Positions 33,790-45,400 of a stretch of DNA of 64,000 bases are shown here, piece by piece (positions within the stretch are counted from its first letter, which is position 1; every line of letters starts with the position of its first letter). The stretch comes from Limnomonas spitsbergensis (Eukaryota > Chlorophyta > Chlorophyceae > Chlamydomonadales). The DNA lies in contig JAYJMM010000119.1 in assembly GCA_037349105.1 (NCBI GenBank), positions 3,111,001-3,175,000 of the forward strand, in the 5' to 3' direction. Made by a program: the position numbers and the translations under genes. The notes beneath the pieces are model-generated. The model ran no database searches and was not told where the DNA came from. It saw nothing but the letters and a program-made list of their open reading frames with translations.

Positions 33790-36700
33790 ATGATGTTGTC
33801 ACTTCTTGCGTCTTCGCTGCAGCGCGTAGCGCAGTCTAGTCTACAGCTCGAGACCACCGCTGGAGGTGCAGCTTGGGCTGGTTTCGCCAACCGCATGATT
33901 AGCTCGACTTCTGAGTCACAGCAGGCTGCCGCTGCTGCTGCCCCTGCTCTTGCCAGGTCACCGTTGGCGAAGCCACCTTTGTACAAAGAGTTTCAGGTCT
34001 ACAGGTATGCACGTGATTATCGAAGTTTACTGAAAAGATCTTTGGACTTCATTATGTCAGGCCAGGTTTCGAGCATGAGTCAGCGGTCCTGATGGTTTCC
34101 TACCGAATGCTGTGCAGATGGAACCCCGAAAGCGATGAGAAACCCAAGTACGCATCGTATCAGCTCGACATCAACAACTGTGGACCTATGATGCTGGATG
34201 CCCTGTTCAAGATTAAGGATGAGCAGGATCAGACATTCTCATTCAGGAGATCATGCAGGCAAGGGCTAGGGCTGGGATGAGGCAGGGAAGAAGAGCCATT
34301 AGGAAGGAACGGCATGGTGGCACAGGCTGCTTCATACATCCAGAACGATAACTAGGAAGGGCATGTGATGCCCAGATTGGGCCTCTTGCTTTTGACAAAT
34401 GAAAATACCATGCCCTTGTCAAGGATTATGATTAGGCAGGCACTTGTTTATGCATGTGGGTTGCCACAGAAGCAAAGGGGATATGAGCAAATCATGCAGA
34501 AATGGTTGCTGTCCTTGAGGGTATGAGTTTATATTTTTTTGATGTGCCCTTCTTGAACAAGGATCTAGTGCATCCAATGCTGGTGCGAATCAAGCTAGCA
34601 GTCCCTATGGCATGTACAGTGCGGGTTTTTCCCGGTGAGGGGGGAGGAAAGCCGCTACGCTTCCTTGTTGCAAAAGCAGCTGCCATGTCAAAGCATGCCT
34701 TCACAAGCGCTGAACTTCGATCCTCTATTTCAGGGAGGGAATCTGCGGTTCGTGCGCTATGAATATTGATGGTCAAAACGCGCTGGCATGCCTCTGCAAG
34801 ATTGACCGAGACCCGTCTCATGTGGCCAAGGTCAGTGGATGGACACTACCATACACAAAGATTACACCAGGACCTTCCTGTGCTGCACAGTCCTGTTTCC
34901 TAATTTACAGCCGCTGTGGTGCTGATCGTTGGAGTTGAAGACTTAAATCCTGATGGCGCATGTCTTGGTTCGCGTTGTGCACTTCTAAACCATGCGAAGC
35001 AAGACATGCGCCATGCATCCTGTTGACCTGACCATGAAATGTGGTCGTGTGCACTTTTTATCAATACCATGCTGCACACATAATGAGGTGCTAGACTTGT
35101 TGCCATGCAGCATGAGCAACCTTTGTCTTGTCTTGCCATACATCACAGTCGGCACTGGCCATGATGATCATGTGTGCCCCATGTGGTGTGTGTGGATACA
35201 ACATCGATCAAGTCAGGGATATGTGGCTTTGTTGTGTCTGAAAACGCTGCCCCCTGGGGATCCTACTGTCCTGCTGTGTGGGAGTTGTGACCTATGCTTC
35301 TTCCAAGATGTGCGACTGCTCATACCTGCCCTTCAAGCAGCGCAATTTGTTCTTGTTGACAGCTTAACCTGCTGCCAGGTCGCCCCCCTGCCCCACATGT
35401 TCGTTATAAGAGATCTGGTGGTGGACATGGCCAACTTCTATGCCCAATACAAGTCCATCAAACCCTACCTGATGAAGAAGGAGAAGTCCAAATCGTGAGT
35501 GGTATTCAATCCTTGTATCCTGCAACCTTGTTCACTCCAAAGCCACAAAATAAGGATGCTGTTGCCCTGGCATGTCGGAAGTCGGAGATGTAGCAGCTAC
35601 ATTGTAGCTTAATTTAATTATCCCTGAGATGACTACCTGCCCGACTCCTCCTCCTCTCCTCTTTTGCCCTCTCCTTTTTTCGCTGCCCAGGGGTGAAGAG
35701 TACTACCAGAGCAAGGAGAGCCGGAACAAGCTTGACGGCCTGTATGAATGCATCCTGTGAGCACCAAGCACATGCGGGTTTTAAGGGATTTCGTGGGTTC
35801 AAAGCCTATGCCAGCTGTGCCTTTTGCCCTGTATGAAGATTATGACGTGTACCGGTAGCTTGGATTCCAAGCTCAAAAAGAACGAGCGGAGAGGCATTTT
35901 CCTAAGTTTGTTTACATGAATACGAGTGTCTCAAAAGTGTCTTAAAAGTGTGTTACTCTTAGATAGGGCACTGATGCATGCTGGGTGCGCTAGCTGCTGA
36001 AGTAGACATATTTTCAAAGGCTGGGAATTGTTAATCCAGTTCCTAGACTGTAAAGAGCTCAACATTGCTAGTGTGCAATGCACCTGCTATCCCCTTAGCA
36101 GGGGGGGGGGGACGGCGATACCCCCCTGCACCCCCGCCCCCACACGGCTTCGCCGCGCTCAGATTGGTCCAATTATCACGTATTGGTGGAGGGAGGGGGG
36201 TGCTGATACCTTGTGGAAAGCACAAGTGCGCATGCTGATGCGATTCGCACGGCTCATGGACTCCCAAGACTGATTTTTGAGCCCCCTCCATTTCCAGGTG
36301 TGCATGCTGCTCCACCTCCTGCCCCTCGTACTGGTGGAACTCCGACAAGTACCTGGGTCCTGCAGTGTTGCTGGCTGCGTACCGCTGGATCATTGACAGC
36401 AGGTGTGTATGGATGATGTGTGCAGGAGCTCTCTAGGGCAGGGATGCAGGAAAAGGGGCCATTCTGCCCATCAGGCAGTATGAACTCATGAGCCTGGTGT
36501 TGGCAGCACCGCCTCACGCACATGGGCTGCATAGCACTGGATGGACAAGGCATGGACTAAAGAGAGCAAGTGTTGTCACTGAGGGACAAGAAATTATGGG
36601 AAGTGATGGACAGAAGGCCTGAGTCGGCAGGAAAGCTTAAGAGCTGTGTATGTCCCCTTGGTTCCCACTTCGTGCGTGGTATGTCCTCCATGTGGCGCAC

Positions 36701-37431
36701 AACGCACTCAATTGTAATGCAGGGATGATATGACGAAGGAGCGGCTGGCAAGTGTGGATGACGCATTCAAGCTTTACCGATGCAAGACGATCATGAACTG
36801 GTGAGCACCGACATTCGGGTGGGGTGGCAGGCATAAAGATGTGCAGTGCCTGCAATTGAGGGATTCTACCATTTTGGGGTCTGGGGCAGAACCTTGGGGA
36901 GGTAGCTGCCACACAATGGATTGTTTTTTTATATCAGGTAGCGCTCGTTTTTTGTTGGCCCTGGCCTGGGCACGACTGTCGCCAGTGCAAGCGGTGTGCC
37001 GAATATGGTCACCTTGCGGTGGCTGACATGCTGAAGTAAGTAAACCAGAACCCTAAACCCTAGACTTAGCCACCGTAATTGCAAGGCAATTCCAGCCAAA
37101 TACCAGAATTGTGTGACGATTCCTAAATGACGTATTCCTAAATAATGTTGTGATTCCTCAGCACTGATCGGCAGCTCGGCACCCAGAATCCTCATATGAC
37201 GCGAATGTCAGGCCCACCTTGCTTGTAACCTCACGAATGTCCGCCCACTTGCCTGTATCCCAGTGTCATGGCTGCTTATTGACCTGTGGGACACAATTTC
37301 CTGATGCCCGCCCGAGTCTCAAACCTTTTTCTGCGTGTACTTGCAGTGCAACGGTGTGCCCGAAGGGCCTCAACCCCGGCAAGGCCATCGCCAAGATCAA
37401 AAAGTCTGTGCACACAGGTATCCCTGTTTAA
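33790..37431 (+). CDS. SDHB: Succinate dehydrogenase iron-sulfur subunit (8 exons)
   Basis: Complex II subunit that passes electrons from the flavoprotein to ubiquinone at the inner mitochondrial membrane. Exons: 33790-34004, 34118-34258, 34734-34830, 35379-35494, 35691-35756, 36298-36402, 36723-36800, 37347-37431. They join in phase to 300 residues, normal for eukaryotic SDHB. The N-terminus is Ser/Ala/Arg-rich without acidic runs until about residue 30, as expected for a mitochondrial presequence. [2Fe-2S] ligands are in [16 protein letters not shown] plus the later LAC. The cluster ligands [13 protein letters not shown] and [16 protein letters not shown] follow. All motifs are intact. The intron after 34258 begins GCAAGG, a GC-AG intron. 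The start is ATG-ATG at 33790; either codon could be used. The neighbours are repeats. Confidence 0.96.
36986..37035 (+). other. Exon-8-like cassette inside SDHB intron 7
   Basis: CGCCAG then TGCAAGCGGTGTGCCGAA closely matches the true exon 8 start, TTGCAG then TGCAACGGTGTGCCCGAA. It is followed 50 nt later by the strong donor GTAAGT. If spliced in, it would shift the frame and meet a TGA within the cassette, so it would act as a poison exon. This could instead be an inert duplicate. Confidence 0.45.
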
Positions 37432-38180
37432 GAAGACTGGCCACTGAGGCCATTTCAGTCCTAAGGGGCGCTGGCACAGCTAGACAGTACAGGACAGTCT
37501 GTACTTTTTATGCCTGACCTGGCGTCTGTAAAAATTAGTGAAAACCATGCTCTCCGCTGTTGTTTCCCATTATGTGCCACATGCTTTCACTTGCGATTAT
37601 GTGTTAATAGTAGCTGATATATGGCGTACACGTGCTTGGTGCCAATGGCTTTCATGCTATCAAGCTTTGAATGTTGCTTCGGCTTATTCAATTTGTCCCC
37701 GTTGACTATTGGCTGTGTCCATGATTGGTCACGACTTGATTTATTTCTTTAAACCACGAACATGCCCCCAATGGGAGAGGACGCATTTGAGATCGTAGGT
37801 GCGTGATTATATTCGGTTACAGTGTGATAGCGGATGAAGTCTAAATGAACAGGGGGCTGAGACACATTAGTAGTATAGGCACATATAGAGCTGACAAGTT
37901 GGTCATGCGCTGAGACACATTGCCCTTGGGTCGCATACTGGGCGACATGGGTGTCTGAGCTACAGGTTAACCATTAACAGAAACAACTGCTGGACGGTTC
38001 AGTGGCTAGGTAACCGATAACTTGGCATGGCAAAGCTCTGGAAACTCTACGCTCAACTGGCAGATAAGGCAGGAATAGACTACCGGCTGAGTGTCATTCT
38101 CGCCATCTTACCTTGCCTTACGCCGCTGGCAATAGCATGTCTCACGCCGCTGTTTACTCCACCTGTGTCAGCCGCATTAT
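37432..38180. other. No gene recognised
   Basis: Downstream of SDHB; its 3' untranslated region probably occupies the first part. No other frame is convincing. Confidence 0.5.
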
Positions 38181-38400
38181 AACACAATGATCTTCAACCG
38201 CAAGTTGGTGCGCACACAGGCACACGCCATGTTGCCGGTGCGGCCCCCAGCATGTGCAACATGCCTTAAGCTGGACCTGGGCGCATTACGTGACTGCAGA
38301 CCGGTACTAGGGGGGTCCCTGGGATCGCCTCTGCCAGTCGCCTTCAGTTGCGCCCACTTGTAGGCCGCATTAAGTAGCTGTGACACCTCTGGGACTCTCA
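38180..38400 (-). mobile_element. LINE ORF2 fragment
   Basis: The minus-strand frame contains AAYKWAQLKATGRGDPRDPP, then RHVAHAGGRTGNMACACVRT and NLRLK. These correspond to the segment just N-terminal to the zinc finger of the better LINE copy at 38685-39830 (compare VCACVRINLRL there). Flanking sequence near 38110-38180 continues the match, with GYNAADTGG-like codons in a shifted frame. Confidence 0.6.
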
Positions 38401-38404
38401 TTCC

Positions 38405-38570
38405 TCCCTTGTCTAGATCGCCGGTCTCCATATTCCTTCCCCTCACATGGGAGTGTGTCATGGCTGCACCATGGTCCTGGCCAGGGTCCTGGCTGTGCAT
38501 GGTAGCTGGAATTGAGCTAACCTATCCCCCACCAGCCCCGCAGCCGAGCATTCAGCAGGTTTACACCGTT
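38405..38570 (+). mobile_element. SINE copy, body and tail
   Basis: The body TCACATGGGAGTGTGTCATG, then GGCTGTGCATGGTAGCTGGA, then CCACCAGCCCCGCAGCCGAG, then ACACCGTTCTAAACC matches the SINEs at 57645-57908 and 57943-58140. It lacks the tRNA-like head. It carries a small internal duplication (TGGTCCTGGCCAGGGTCCTG). Confidence 0.75.
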
Positions 38571-38684
38571 CTAAACCTCAAGGACGGGGAGCGGCTATAT
38601 ATCAGGGACTGTGTGACACAGTTTGCGGACAATGGCTCCCCGTTTTAACTCCTCTAGTGCCCCCATCAGCTCAGTGTAATATGT

Positions 38685-39830
38685 CAATAACGTTACATCT
38701 CTGGGCCCGCTCAAAGCTCGGCCGCGTGCCTGGGTGCCCAACTGTTCAGAAGGGAGTAAAGAAGCAACTACAAGGAAGAGAGGGGGAAAGGAACAAAAGG
38801 AGAGGCCGGGAAGGCAAAGAAGACCAAGTCCAACACTTGAGTTCCACTAGAGGCTAGCCCTCAACAAAGCCTCTAAGAAAAGAAAAGTCTACAAAAGCAA
38901 GCGTATCCCACCCCTGCTTGGCCGCGAGGGCGCCCACTGATCAGAAGGGAGAAAAGAAGAAACTAAAAAGGGGGCAAACAACAACAACAACAACAAACAA
39001 AAAAAGGACCAAAAGAGAAGGCCGGCAAGGCAAACGACACCAGCGCCTCAGAATCCCTAGAGACTAACCCTCACATTGCCCACAGCACAGTCCACAAAAG
39101 CAAGTGCGTCCCACCCCTGCTCAGCCTGGTACAACTGGTGGAAGTTAGTGGCAGCGCCCGGAGGACCTGCCCACCCCCGCTCCCGTAACTGCTCCCTGAC
39201 ACTAGGGCACTGGAAGCACACATGTAGCGCATCCTCTACCTGCTCGCTATACCCCCGTGCCCAACACCGCTGGCAGCAGCGTGCCTCTCGCCGCTGACCG
39301 TTGCGCCGTCCTCTGGTATCAGCAGTGCTGTTCGCGCCGAGCTGCAGTCGCAAATTTATGCGCACACAAGCACACACCCTCTGGCTAGTGCGGTTCTTGT
39401 CTTGCGCCAGCACGGCACCAGCCGTGGACTGGAACCAGGCGCGGTAGGTCGCCGCAGATCTGTGCTCGGTGGTAGGGTCCCTGAGGTCCCCACCGCCGCT
39501 TGCGTACAGCTGTGCTTGCTCTTAGGCTTTGTCAACGAGTGCCAACACCTCTGACGGGCAGGCGCTGTAGGGCAGCTGCTGCCTCGCGCAAGGTGGGAGT
39601 GGCTGCCCCCCGCTCCAGCTCCTCTAATGCACCCAGCAGATCAGAGCACCAGGTGCAGCCGCCAGTGCCCTGGCTGACTGCAAGCTGCATATCTGCTGCC
39701 ATGGCTTGAGCCATGAGAGGGCTGTATTGCTGTGCCGCCGGTGCCACCGCTGCATTGTAGACGCGGAGGATATGGGCCCACCAGTCTCGCTGTAGTGGCT
39801 GAAGCTGCAGCTCTCTCAGAGCCTTTGAGA
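38685..39830 (-). mobile_element. LINE 3' half, longest copy in the window
   Basis: Sense is minus. From the 5' side: a frame at about 39830-39532 (DWWAHILRVYNAAVAPAAQQ... TPTLREAAAALQRLP), then a shifted frame through VLALVDKA with a stop, then 39413-39057 with VCACVRINLRLQLGANSTAD, then the zinc finger RCCQRCW...HVCFQCP and WDALAFVDCAVGN. The 3' untranslated region follows, ending at GTAACGTTATTGAC (reverse of 38687). Frame breaks show the copy is dead. The reverse-transcriptase core is not in the window. The 5' end abuts a 21-bp repeat. Confidence 0.82.
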
Positions 39831-40160
39831 GCTGGGAGGGAAACCTTTGAGAGCTGGGAGGTAACCCTTTGAGGGCTGGGAGGGAACCCTTTGAGGGCTG
39901 GGAGGGAAACGTTTGAGGGCTGGGAGGGGAACTTTTGAGGGCTGGGAGGGAAACCTTTGAGAGCTGGGAGGGAACCCTTTGAGGGCTGGGAGGGAAACCT
40001 TTGAGGGGTGGGAGGGAAACCTTTGAGGGCTGGGAGGGAAACCTTTGAGAGCTGGGAGGGAAGCCTTTGAGAGCTGGGAGGGAAAACTTTAAGGGCTGGG
40101 AGGGAAACCTTTGAGGGCTAGGAGGGAAACCTTTGTGGGCTGCGAGGAAAGCCATTGAGG
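39830..40160. repeat. ~21-bp tandem repeat joined to LINE 5' side
   Basis: About 15 copies of CCTTTGAGGGCTGGGAGGGA, with AA or CC between units. The minus-strand frame is open through the array and runs without a stop into the LINE protein frame, giving a Ser/Pro/Leu repeat (LKGFPPSPQRFPSQP). The array may have arisen at the LINE truncation point. Confidence 0.9.
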
Positions 40161-41520
40161 ACTGGGAGGGAAGAATGTTAGAATAGGGATTAGGGAGCAG
40201 CATTTTCTTCAGTGATATTTAAGACTAGCTGATTTGTCTGAAATCCTGTTTAATCTCATATATTTTGGTTACCAGTACTACGTAACCTTTTAGAATTTCT
40301 TATGTCTTTTTCAGTACGAGCTCAGTGCATTTGAAACCCCCCAAATCCATTTGTTTGGCTCTGTTTAGGGGCACGCGTACAGCGGTGTACCGTCTAAGAC
40401 AAAAGTTTGGGGGACATGAAAGGAGGATACCTGAGGGGTTTGGCGGGAACATCTTTGGGGCTAGTAGAAGGGGCTTGTCACCAGGGGGGTCGGACCAGTC
40501 CTGCGGCTTATATTGCAGGAAATGCTCGGAGGGAGGACACATGGGTGCTTTAGGTGAGGGTCTATCATTGCGCCAGCCTATGCTCGTCCAAACAAGAGCC
40601 GTCTATGGCCATGTCTTGTGCTGATGAAGGGTGGGCGATGTGCGGCTCGGGACATGGTGAAATGGTGTCAGCGTGGACGTACACTCAACCCATGCCCTGG
40701 GCAAGTTCCTAAACAGTCACACCTGGTCGCAGAAAGGGCCCTGGTCGCAAATCCAACGATGATTTCTTGTAATAGGTGGCAGCGGAATGACCACGTTGTG
40801 GGCACACATTTCCCACAATTCAGGGGAATGATGCCTGGAGTTGCCTCGGGGTCCAGTCTACCAGGAGAGTCTGCATTCCTATCTTATGTTTCTGCATGCA
40901 CTACATACTGCCGTAGTAGAGGGTTGAAAGAGAAAGCTGCTGCCGTGGAAAAGCCCATGGACATTGTCTTTTTATCACACTTCCGAAAAACTCGCGTGAA
41001 GAAAATCTGTAGTTGCAAAGTTGAGGCGACCACTTTTAGGTTTCCCCCCATGTTGCCTGCCATTTTATGGATACCTTGCGCACGCAGCCTCGGTCCATGT
41101 CGCCGCACTCTTCCCTTATTTCATGCGCCCCTGCGGGCTGTAGTTTTCTTTCTTTCTGTTGCCCGCTTTTGCTGCCCCTATGTTGAGCGATTCCCCCTCG
41201 TCAATCACTAGAGGTTGCAAGTCCTTGCTGCCACTCTGCAGCTGCGCCTGCGTCACGTGCTCATCCCAGGGGGGGCTGGGGTTGTTGCGCAGCGCTTGTT
41301 GCGCAGCCCCAGTTGCACAGTCCCTGTTGCGCATCCTCACTGCATGGGATTTTGATCGCAGCAAAAATCCTGAGCACCATGGCTGGGATCACGCAAGTCC
41401 CCCCTGCATGAGCATGCACTTCATTTTAATAATGGAAAGGCTTGGAAGCTTCGCTACATAGCTACCGCTTTCGATCTAATTATGCCCACATACCCTTTTG
41501 TGTGGCCGCCCCAATTCACA
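40161..41520. other. No gene recognised
   Basis: Possible exons of the phosphodiesterase gene were looked for here without success. Several in-frame stretches exist, such as 40618-41211, but none shows a family motif. GTTGCGCAG words repeat at 41280-41335. Confidence 0.4.
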
Positions 41521-41525
41521 CTCTG

Positions 41526-41973
41526 GGTGACTGCGAGCTTGCTAACTTTTGAACATGTCCATTATCCACTGACCTACTCTCCTCTTTCTTCAATTCATTT
41601 ATTTTTTGCTGCCTGCAGCAGGAAAGCGCAGCTGAGTGCTCACTTATTTTGCTGCCCGATGAGTGGACGTGAGCTAGTTTTGGACATGCCTATGTCCCTG
41701 ATGGCCTTCGTCTTAATTTTATGGCCTGCAGGGAACAGCATTTTATTATTGATTTGATGAATGTAAATTACTGAATGCCCTGCCCGGTGGTATACCACAT
41801 TTAATAATTGACGGAACTGCCTGCAGCGTAATGGCGAGCTCACATTGGACATGCCCATATCCATGTGACCTTTCCTCTCTATCTTTATTTATTTCCTTAT
41901 CCTATATTTTGCTGCACGAAGGGGGGACGGTATTTATTATTCCTTTGATTGAATACACATTTGCTGCCTGCAG
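41526..41973 (+). repeat. Three decayed copies of the next exon's acceptor
   Basis: Segments at 41526 (GTGACTGCGAGCTTGCTAAC), 41661 (GAGTGGACGTGAGCTAGTTT) and 41829 (TAATGGCGAGCTCACATTGG) align with the intact exon start GGAGATCGTGAGCTTGCGAT at 41974. Each continues into ACATGYCYAT-like sequence and each is followed by an AT-rich, pyrimidine-rich stretch. Most units end CTGCCTGCAG or similar. Spacing is 136, 165 and 147 bp. Only the last unit keeps a long open frame. Confidence 0.7.
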
Positions 41974-42195
41974 GGAGATCGTGAGCTTGCGATGGATATG
42001 CCGATATCCCCGCTGTCCGACCGCCGCAAGCCGGCCTCCGGCGTCACAAAATCCCAGACGGGCTTCTACGAGTTCATCGTGCTCCCCATGGTGTTCAACA
42101 TGTTGCATGTGTTCCAGGATATCCGCAGCGGGCTGGCGAAGGGCTTCATGCTGGCGTACAAGGATTGGAAGATCAGGCAGACACGGACAGGCTAG
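41974..42195 (+). CDS. Probable cyclic-nucleotide phosphodiesterase, terminal exon
   Basis: Follows acceptor TTGCTGCCTGCAG and runs to a TAG. It reads GDRELAMDMPISPLSDRRKP, then TKSQTGFYEFIVLPM, ending with a basic tail. This matches the C-terminal end of the class I PDEase catalytic domain, where QGD-x-E-x-x-x-x-PxSPxxDR and KSQ-x-GFI-x-FIV-x-P are conserved and the Gln/Glu side contributes to the nucleotide pocket. The metal-binding HD region should lie upstream but was not found. This is either the end of a gene with exons I could not detect or an isolated fragment. Confidence 0.55.
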   Translation, partial: GDRELAMDMPISPLSDRRKPASGVTKSQTGFYEFIVLPMVFNMLHVFQDIRSGLAKGFMLAYKDWKIRQTRTG

Positions 42196-43837
42196 CTGAT
42201 CAAGTCATGCGATGGCGGCACATGACGGGCTGAATGACTCCATGCCTTCAATCCTGGAAAAAGAAACATCCCACATGTGGTCCCAAGCCGTCTTCAACGC
42301 GGAAAGACGAGCGTGGTTGCGTGCCTTAGAGGCTAGGCAGGTGGCAGGTGTGCTGCGCAGTACGAGCTGACCGCACCAATGACGGTACACTTCGGGACCC
42401 TTCTGACCAGGCACGGGCACCGGAGCACATCAGTGCAGTGTGCAATGCGCATGCACCAGACCAGTGTGACCCTCGGGGTCTTGTTCCGAGGCCAGTTTTG
42501 GCTGGGCCCTTGAGCATGGCCGGCCTATGATTGGTGACCCAAGAAAAAGCTGGCTTCAAGACTGACCCGAGAAGAGGCTGACCCAAGCTGACCCAAGAAA
42601 AGGCTGGCTTCAACAGGTGCCCTCAGCCACAGGCCCCTCGGATGTAGCTGACACATTGCTGACATGTAGCTGGCATGTAGCTGATACTAGCGCAAATAAA
42701 CGAGGGCAGGTTTTCCAGCTGTCTCATGATGAGCGGTCGTCATTATATCGAGACAGCAATCATGCCAGGGGTATGCCTAATCATGAAGGGGAGAGAAGTC
42801 ATCAGATGGGCCCATTTCTTTTACATACGTGTTTGTATTGAATGGAGGTTCCAATTCATGTTTTCTAGTTTTTTGCCTGCTCTGGGAACGGTTTTGGAGG
42901 CATGTTTCCTCAAAATATTTTGCTTAGTGGTGTCCACATGTCTCATCAGTTGGTGCCTTCCAATTCGCCTTAATTGGGAAATAGAGCGATCCACTCGCTC
43001 TTGAACAAAGCTGTCAAAGCTAGGAAGGGTAAATTATCTGTTCTGCAATTTCCTGTCTTTACTAGGAAAAGATCGCTCTCCTTTGGCCATTTGAGCGTTA
43101 TACAATAAGCAAAGTGTGAAAGTTATGTTCTGCAATAAGCGGAGTTGGGAAGATGTGGCATGTGCCTGCAGGCACAAATTGTCAGACTTCCTCGTTCTTT
43201 GCATGGCCCAGTGTGTCACATATTATGACCAGGGGTACTTGCCCTGGCTAGTGTAGGTAATGTGTCGACTTCATTGGCTATCGTGACTTGGCACATCTGA
43301 CTTTGTTTTTTTGTTCATGGTGCGTGGATGGTACGGCCTTCACACGTACTCTTGTCCCCCAAGATAAACTGTCTCCGTAGCTTCCTTTTTGTGTTCCTAT
43401 TTATGCAAAATAGGCGTGGCATTTGCTTTGGACGGCAGTTATTCCATCCCAAGGACAATGGAAGTCAACCGCCGGCTTGGACAAGCACAACACGTCATCC
43501 TCAAATAATGACCGTTGGAAAGGCCCTGTCTGGCAGGCCTTTCCGACCTTTCTTAATATGTCGCCCCGTGTTTCTCAGTGTTGCCTTGCCTTGCCATGTA
43601 CCGCAGTATCAGCGGAATTTGTTTTATTATGAGTCCGTTTCTTGTTTTGTAACTTACTTACCGGTTATGTTCAATCCCCGCTAATCCTTTGATGGGTTCG
43701 TATTTCTGTAAGGAAACGAGAATGTTTTTTGATCACCGTTCTTGCTAGATAACCACTCAAAACGGCCATGGCAGATTTGTTTCTACTCCAAGACGAGATA
43801 TCACGGCGTCGAGATCGACAGGTGCTGTTATAGGACA
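42196..43837. other. No gene recognised
   Basis: The first part is probably the 3' flank of the phosphodiesterase exon. GCTGACCCAAGAAAA and AGCTGACAT words repeat at 42530-42690. No further coding region could be supported. Confidence 0.5.
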
Positions 43838-44545
43838 GCAACGTTACACCTCTAGGCCCTGCTTAAATGAAGCTCGGCCACGTCCGTCGGCAAACATCAA
43901 GTCATATAGGAAAGTCAAGGGAGAAGGCACAAGAGGAAAGAGAGGAAAGCAAGTTCACCTTCTAAACAACAAGAACAGCAAAAAAAAGGTCAGGCAAACC
44001 GTATCCCATGCCCCTGAAGAAACTAGCCTCCAACAACTCAACTACAAGCTCCACAAAAGCTAGGGCCTCCCACTCTTGCCTGCGGGCTATCCTAGTTCTT
44101 GTCTCGTAGGAAGACAAATGACAGGAACTTAAGGGAAGAGGAAAGGTAGGGAGGTGCATAAAGGACAAAGACACCCCCCCTGGCTCCTCCCCCCAAAAAG
44201 GAATGGCGGACCGAAGGCCCCCGCCCCTGAAACCAAGAGAGACAAAAAGGGAAAGAGCCAGTCCCCAAGGAGGAAAAACAAAGGCAAGAAAGTAGCCCTC
44301 AACAAATTATATGACGTCCACAATAGCCAGAGCCTCCCACCCATGCCTGCCCTGGTACAAGTGCTGAAAGTCCGTGGCGCCCTACAAGGGCTCCCCCAAC
44401 CTCTCCTTCACGCTAGGGCACCGAAAGCACACTTGCAGCGCATCCTCCACATGCTGTCCGTGTCCCTCAGCCCAGCACCTTTGTCAGAAGCGTGTGTCAC
44501 ACTGCTGATCGCTGCACCGTCCTCTATTATCAGCTGTGCTGACCA
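43838..44545 (-). mobile_element. LINE tails of a second subfamily
   Basis: It begins (as 3' end on minus) with CAACGTTACACCTCTAGGCC, then a 3' region with ACAAGAACAGCAAAAAAAAG. It carries CACAAAAGCTAGGGCCTCCC at 44053 and CACAATAGCCAGAGCCTCCC at 44319. Beyond this, 44330-44545 matches the zinc-finger coding stretch of the first subfamily at the DNA level with frameshifts (CACTTGCAGCGCATCCTCCA, then ATTATCAGCTGTGCTG). The copy at 63660-64000 belongs to the same subfamily in the opposite orientation. Confidence 0.7.
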
Positions 44546-45400
44546 CTACGATTCGTTGCCGTAAGCCTACATGCGTTTACATGTGCTCATGCTCATGCCT
44601 GTGGACAATGACATAGCGATGAACATCAGTCTCCTTGACCCAATTTTGTGTTGGTTTCTATTCTTCCAACCGAGTCGGTCGTTGGGCGCCCATGCGGTCG
44701 ACTGTTTTGAGCCCGTCACAGAGGTGTAACGTCATCGATCACTATCCCCTTGTTCCTCCAGAACATGCGAGCAGTGGCACACCACGCCCCTCTACCGGCC
44801 GAGCCTTCTTTGGGCAGGGCCCAGAGGTGCAACGTCATTAACACCCTTCTACCGCATTTGGTCGCAACCTGGCGGATCACCTGGGGCTGGCTTGTGCCTC
44901 GAAGTGTGTAGCGGATTTGTGCAGGGGCAAGGGAATGAGGACGAAGTGAGAACACAAGCATCTCATGGTCTTGGTCATGTCCATGGTGGCTTCTGCAGTT
45001 TTGCTCCCATGCACTGTCGAGTCTTGGCACCCATTTAATGAGCCGAGCCTGTAGTGGAACAGGCCTATTGCACCTACCTGGGCGTGTTCAAAATTACAGC
45101 CAAAGCGCTGAAACGTGTGAGCGTATTGGCATCAGAAATTGGGGGCCGCCCAAAACCCGTAGAAGGATTTATCACAGGTCCACCGCTGCGTGCATAGCCA
45201 AGAAAGCCCACCGGCGGTACCACCTAGTCAAACGCATGTGTGCCCTCATTAGCGAATCATTTTTCTTTGTCACGGCTGGTGCTGCCCTGCTGGGCAGTAC
45301 AAGAGGCATGACAGCACAGAAATAGCTGGAAAGCCCTAAGCGGCCCCTGCGGACAGAACTGCCCAGCACCACCGCTGCGCCCAGTACTGGCTGGGCAGCC
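44546..45400. other. No gene; scattered LINE tail motifs
   Basis: Two reversed tail motifs occur at about 44716 (CAGAGGTGTAACGTCAT) and 44820 (CAGAGGTGCAACGTCATTAA). Sequence 45335-45370 is a degenerate copy of the uS15 terminal codons at 45400-45430. Confidence 0.5.
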
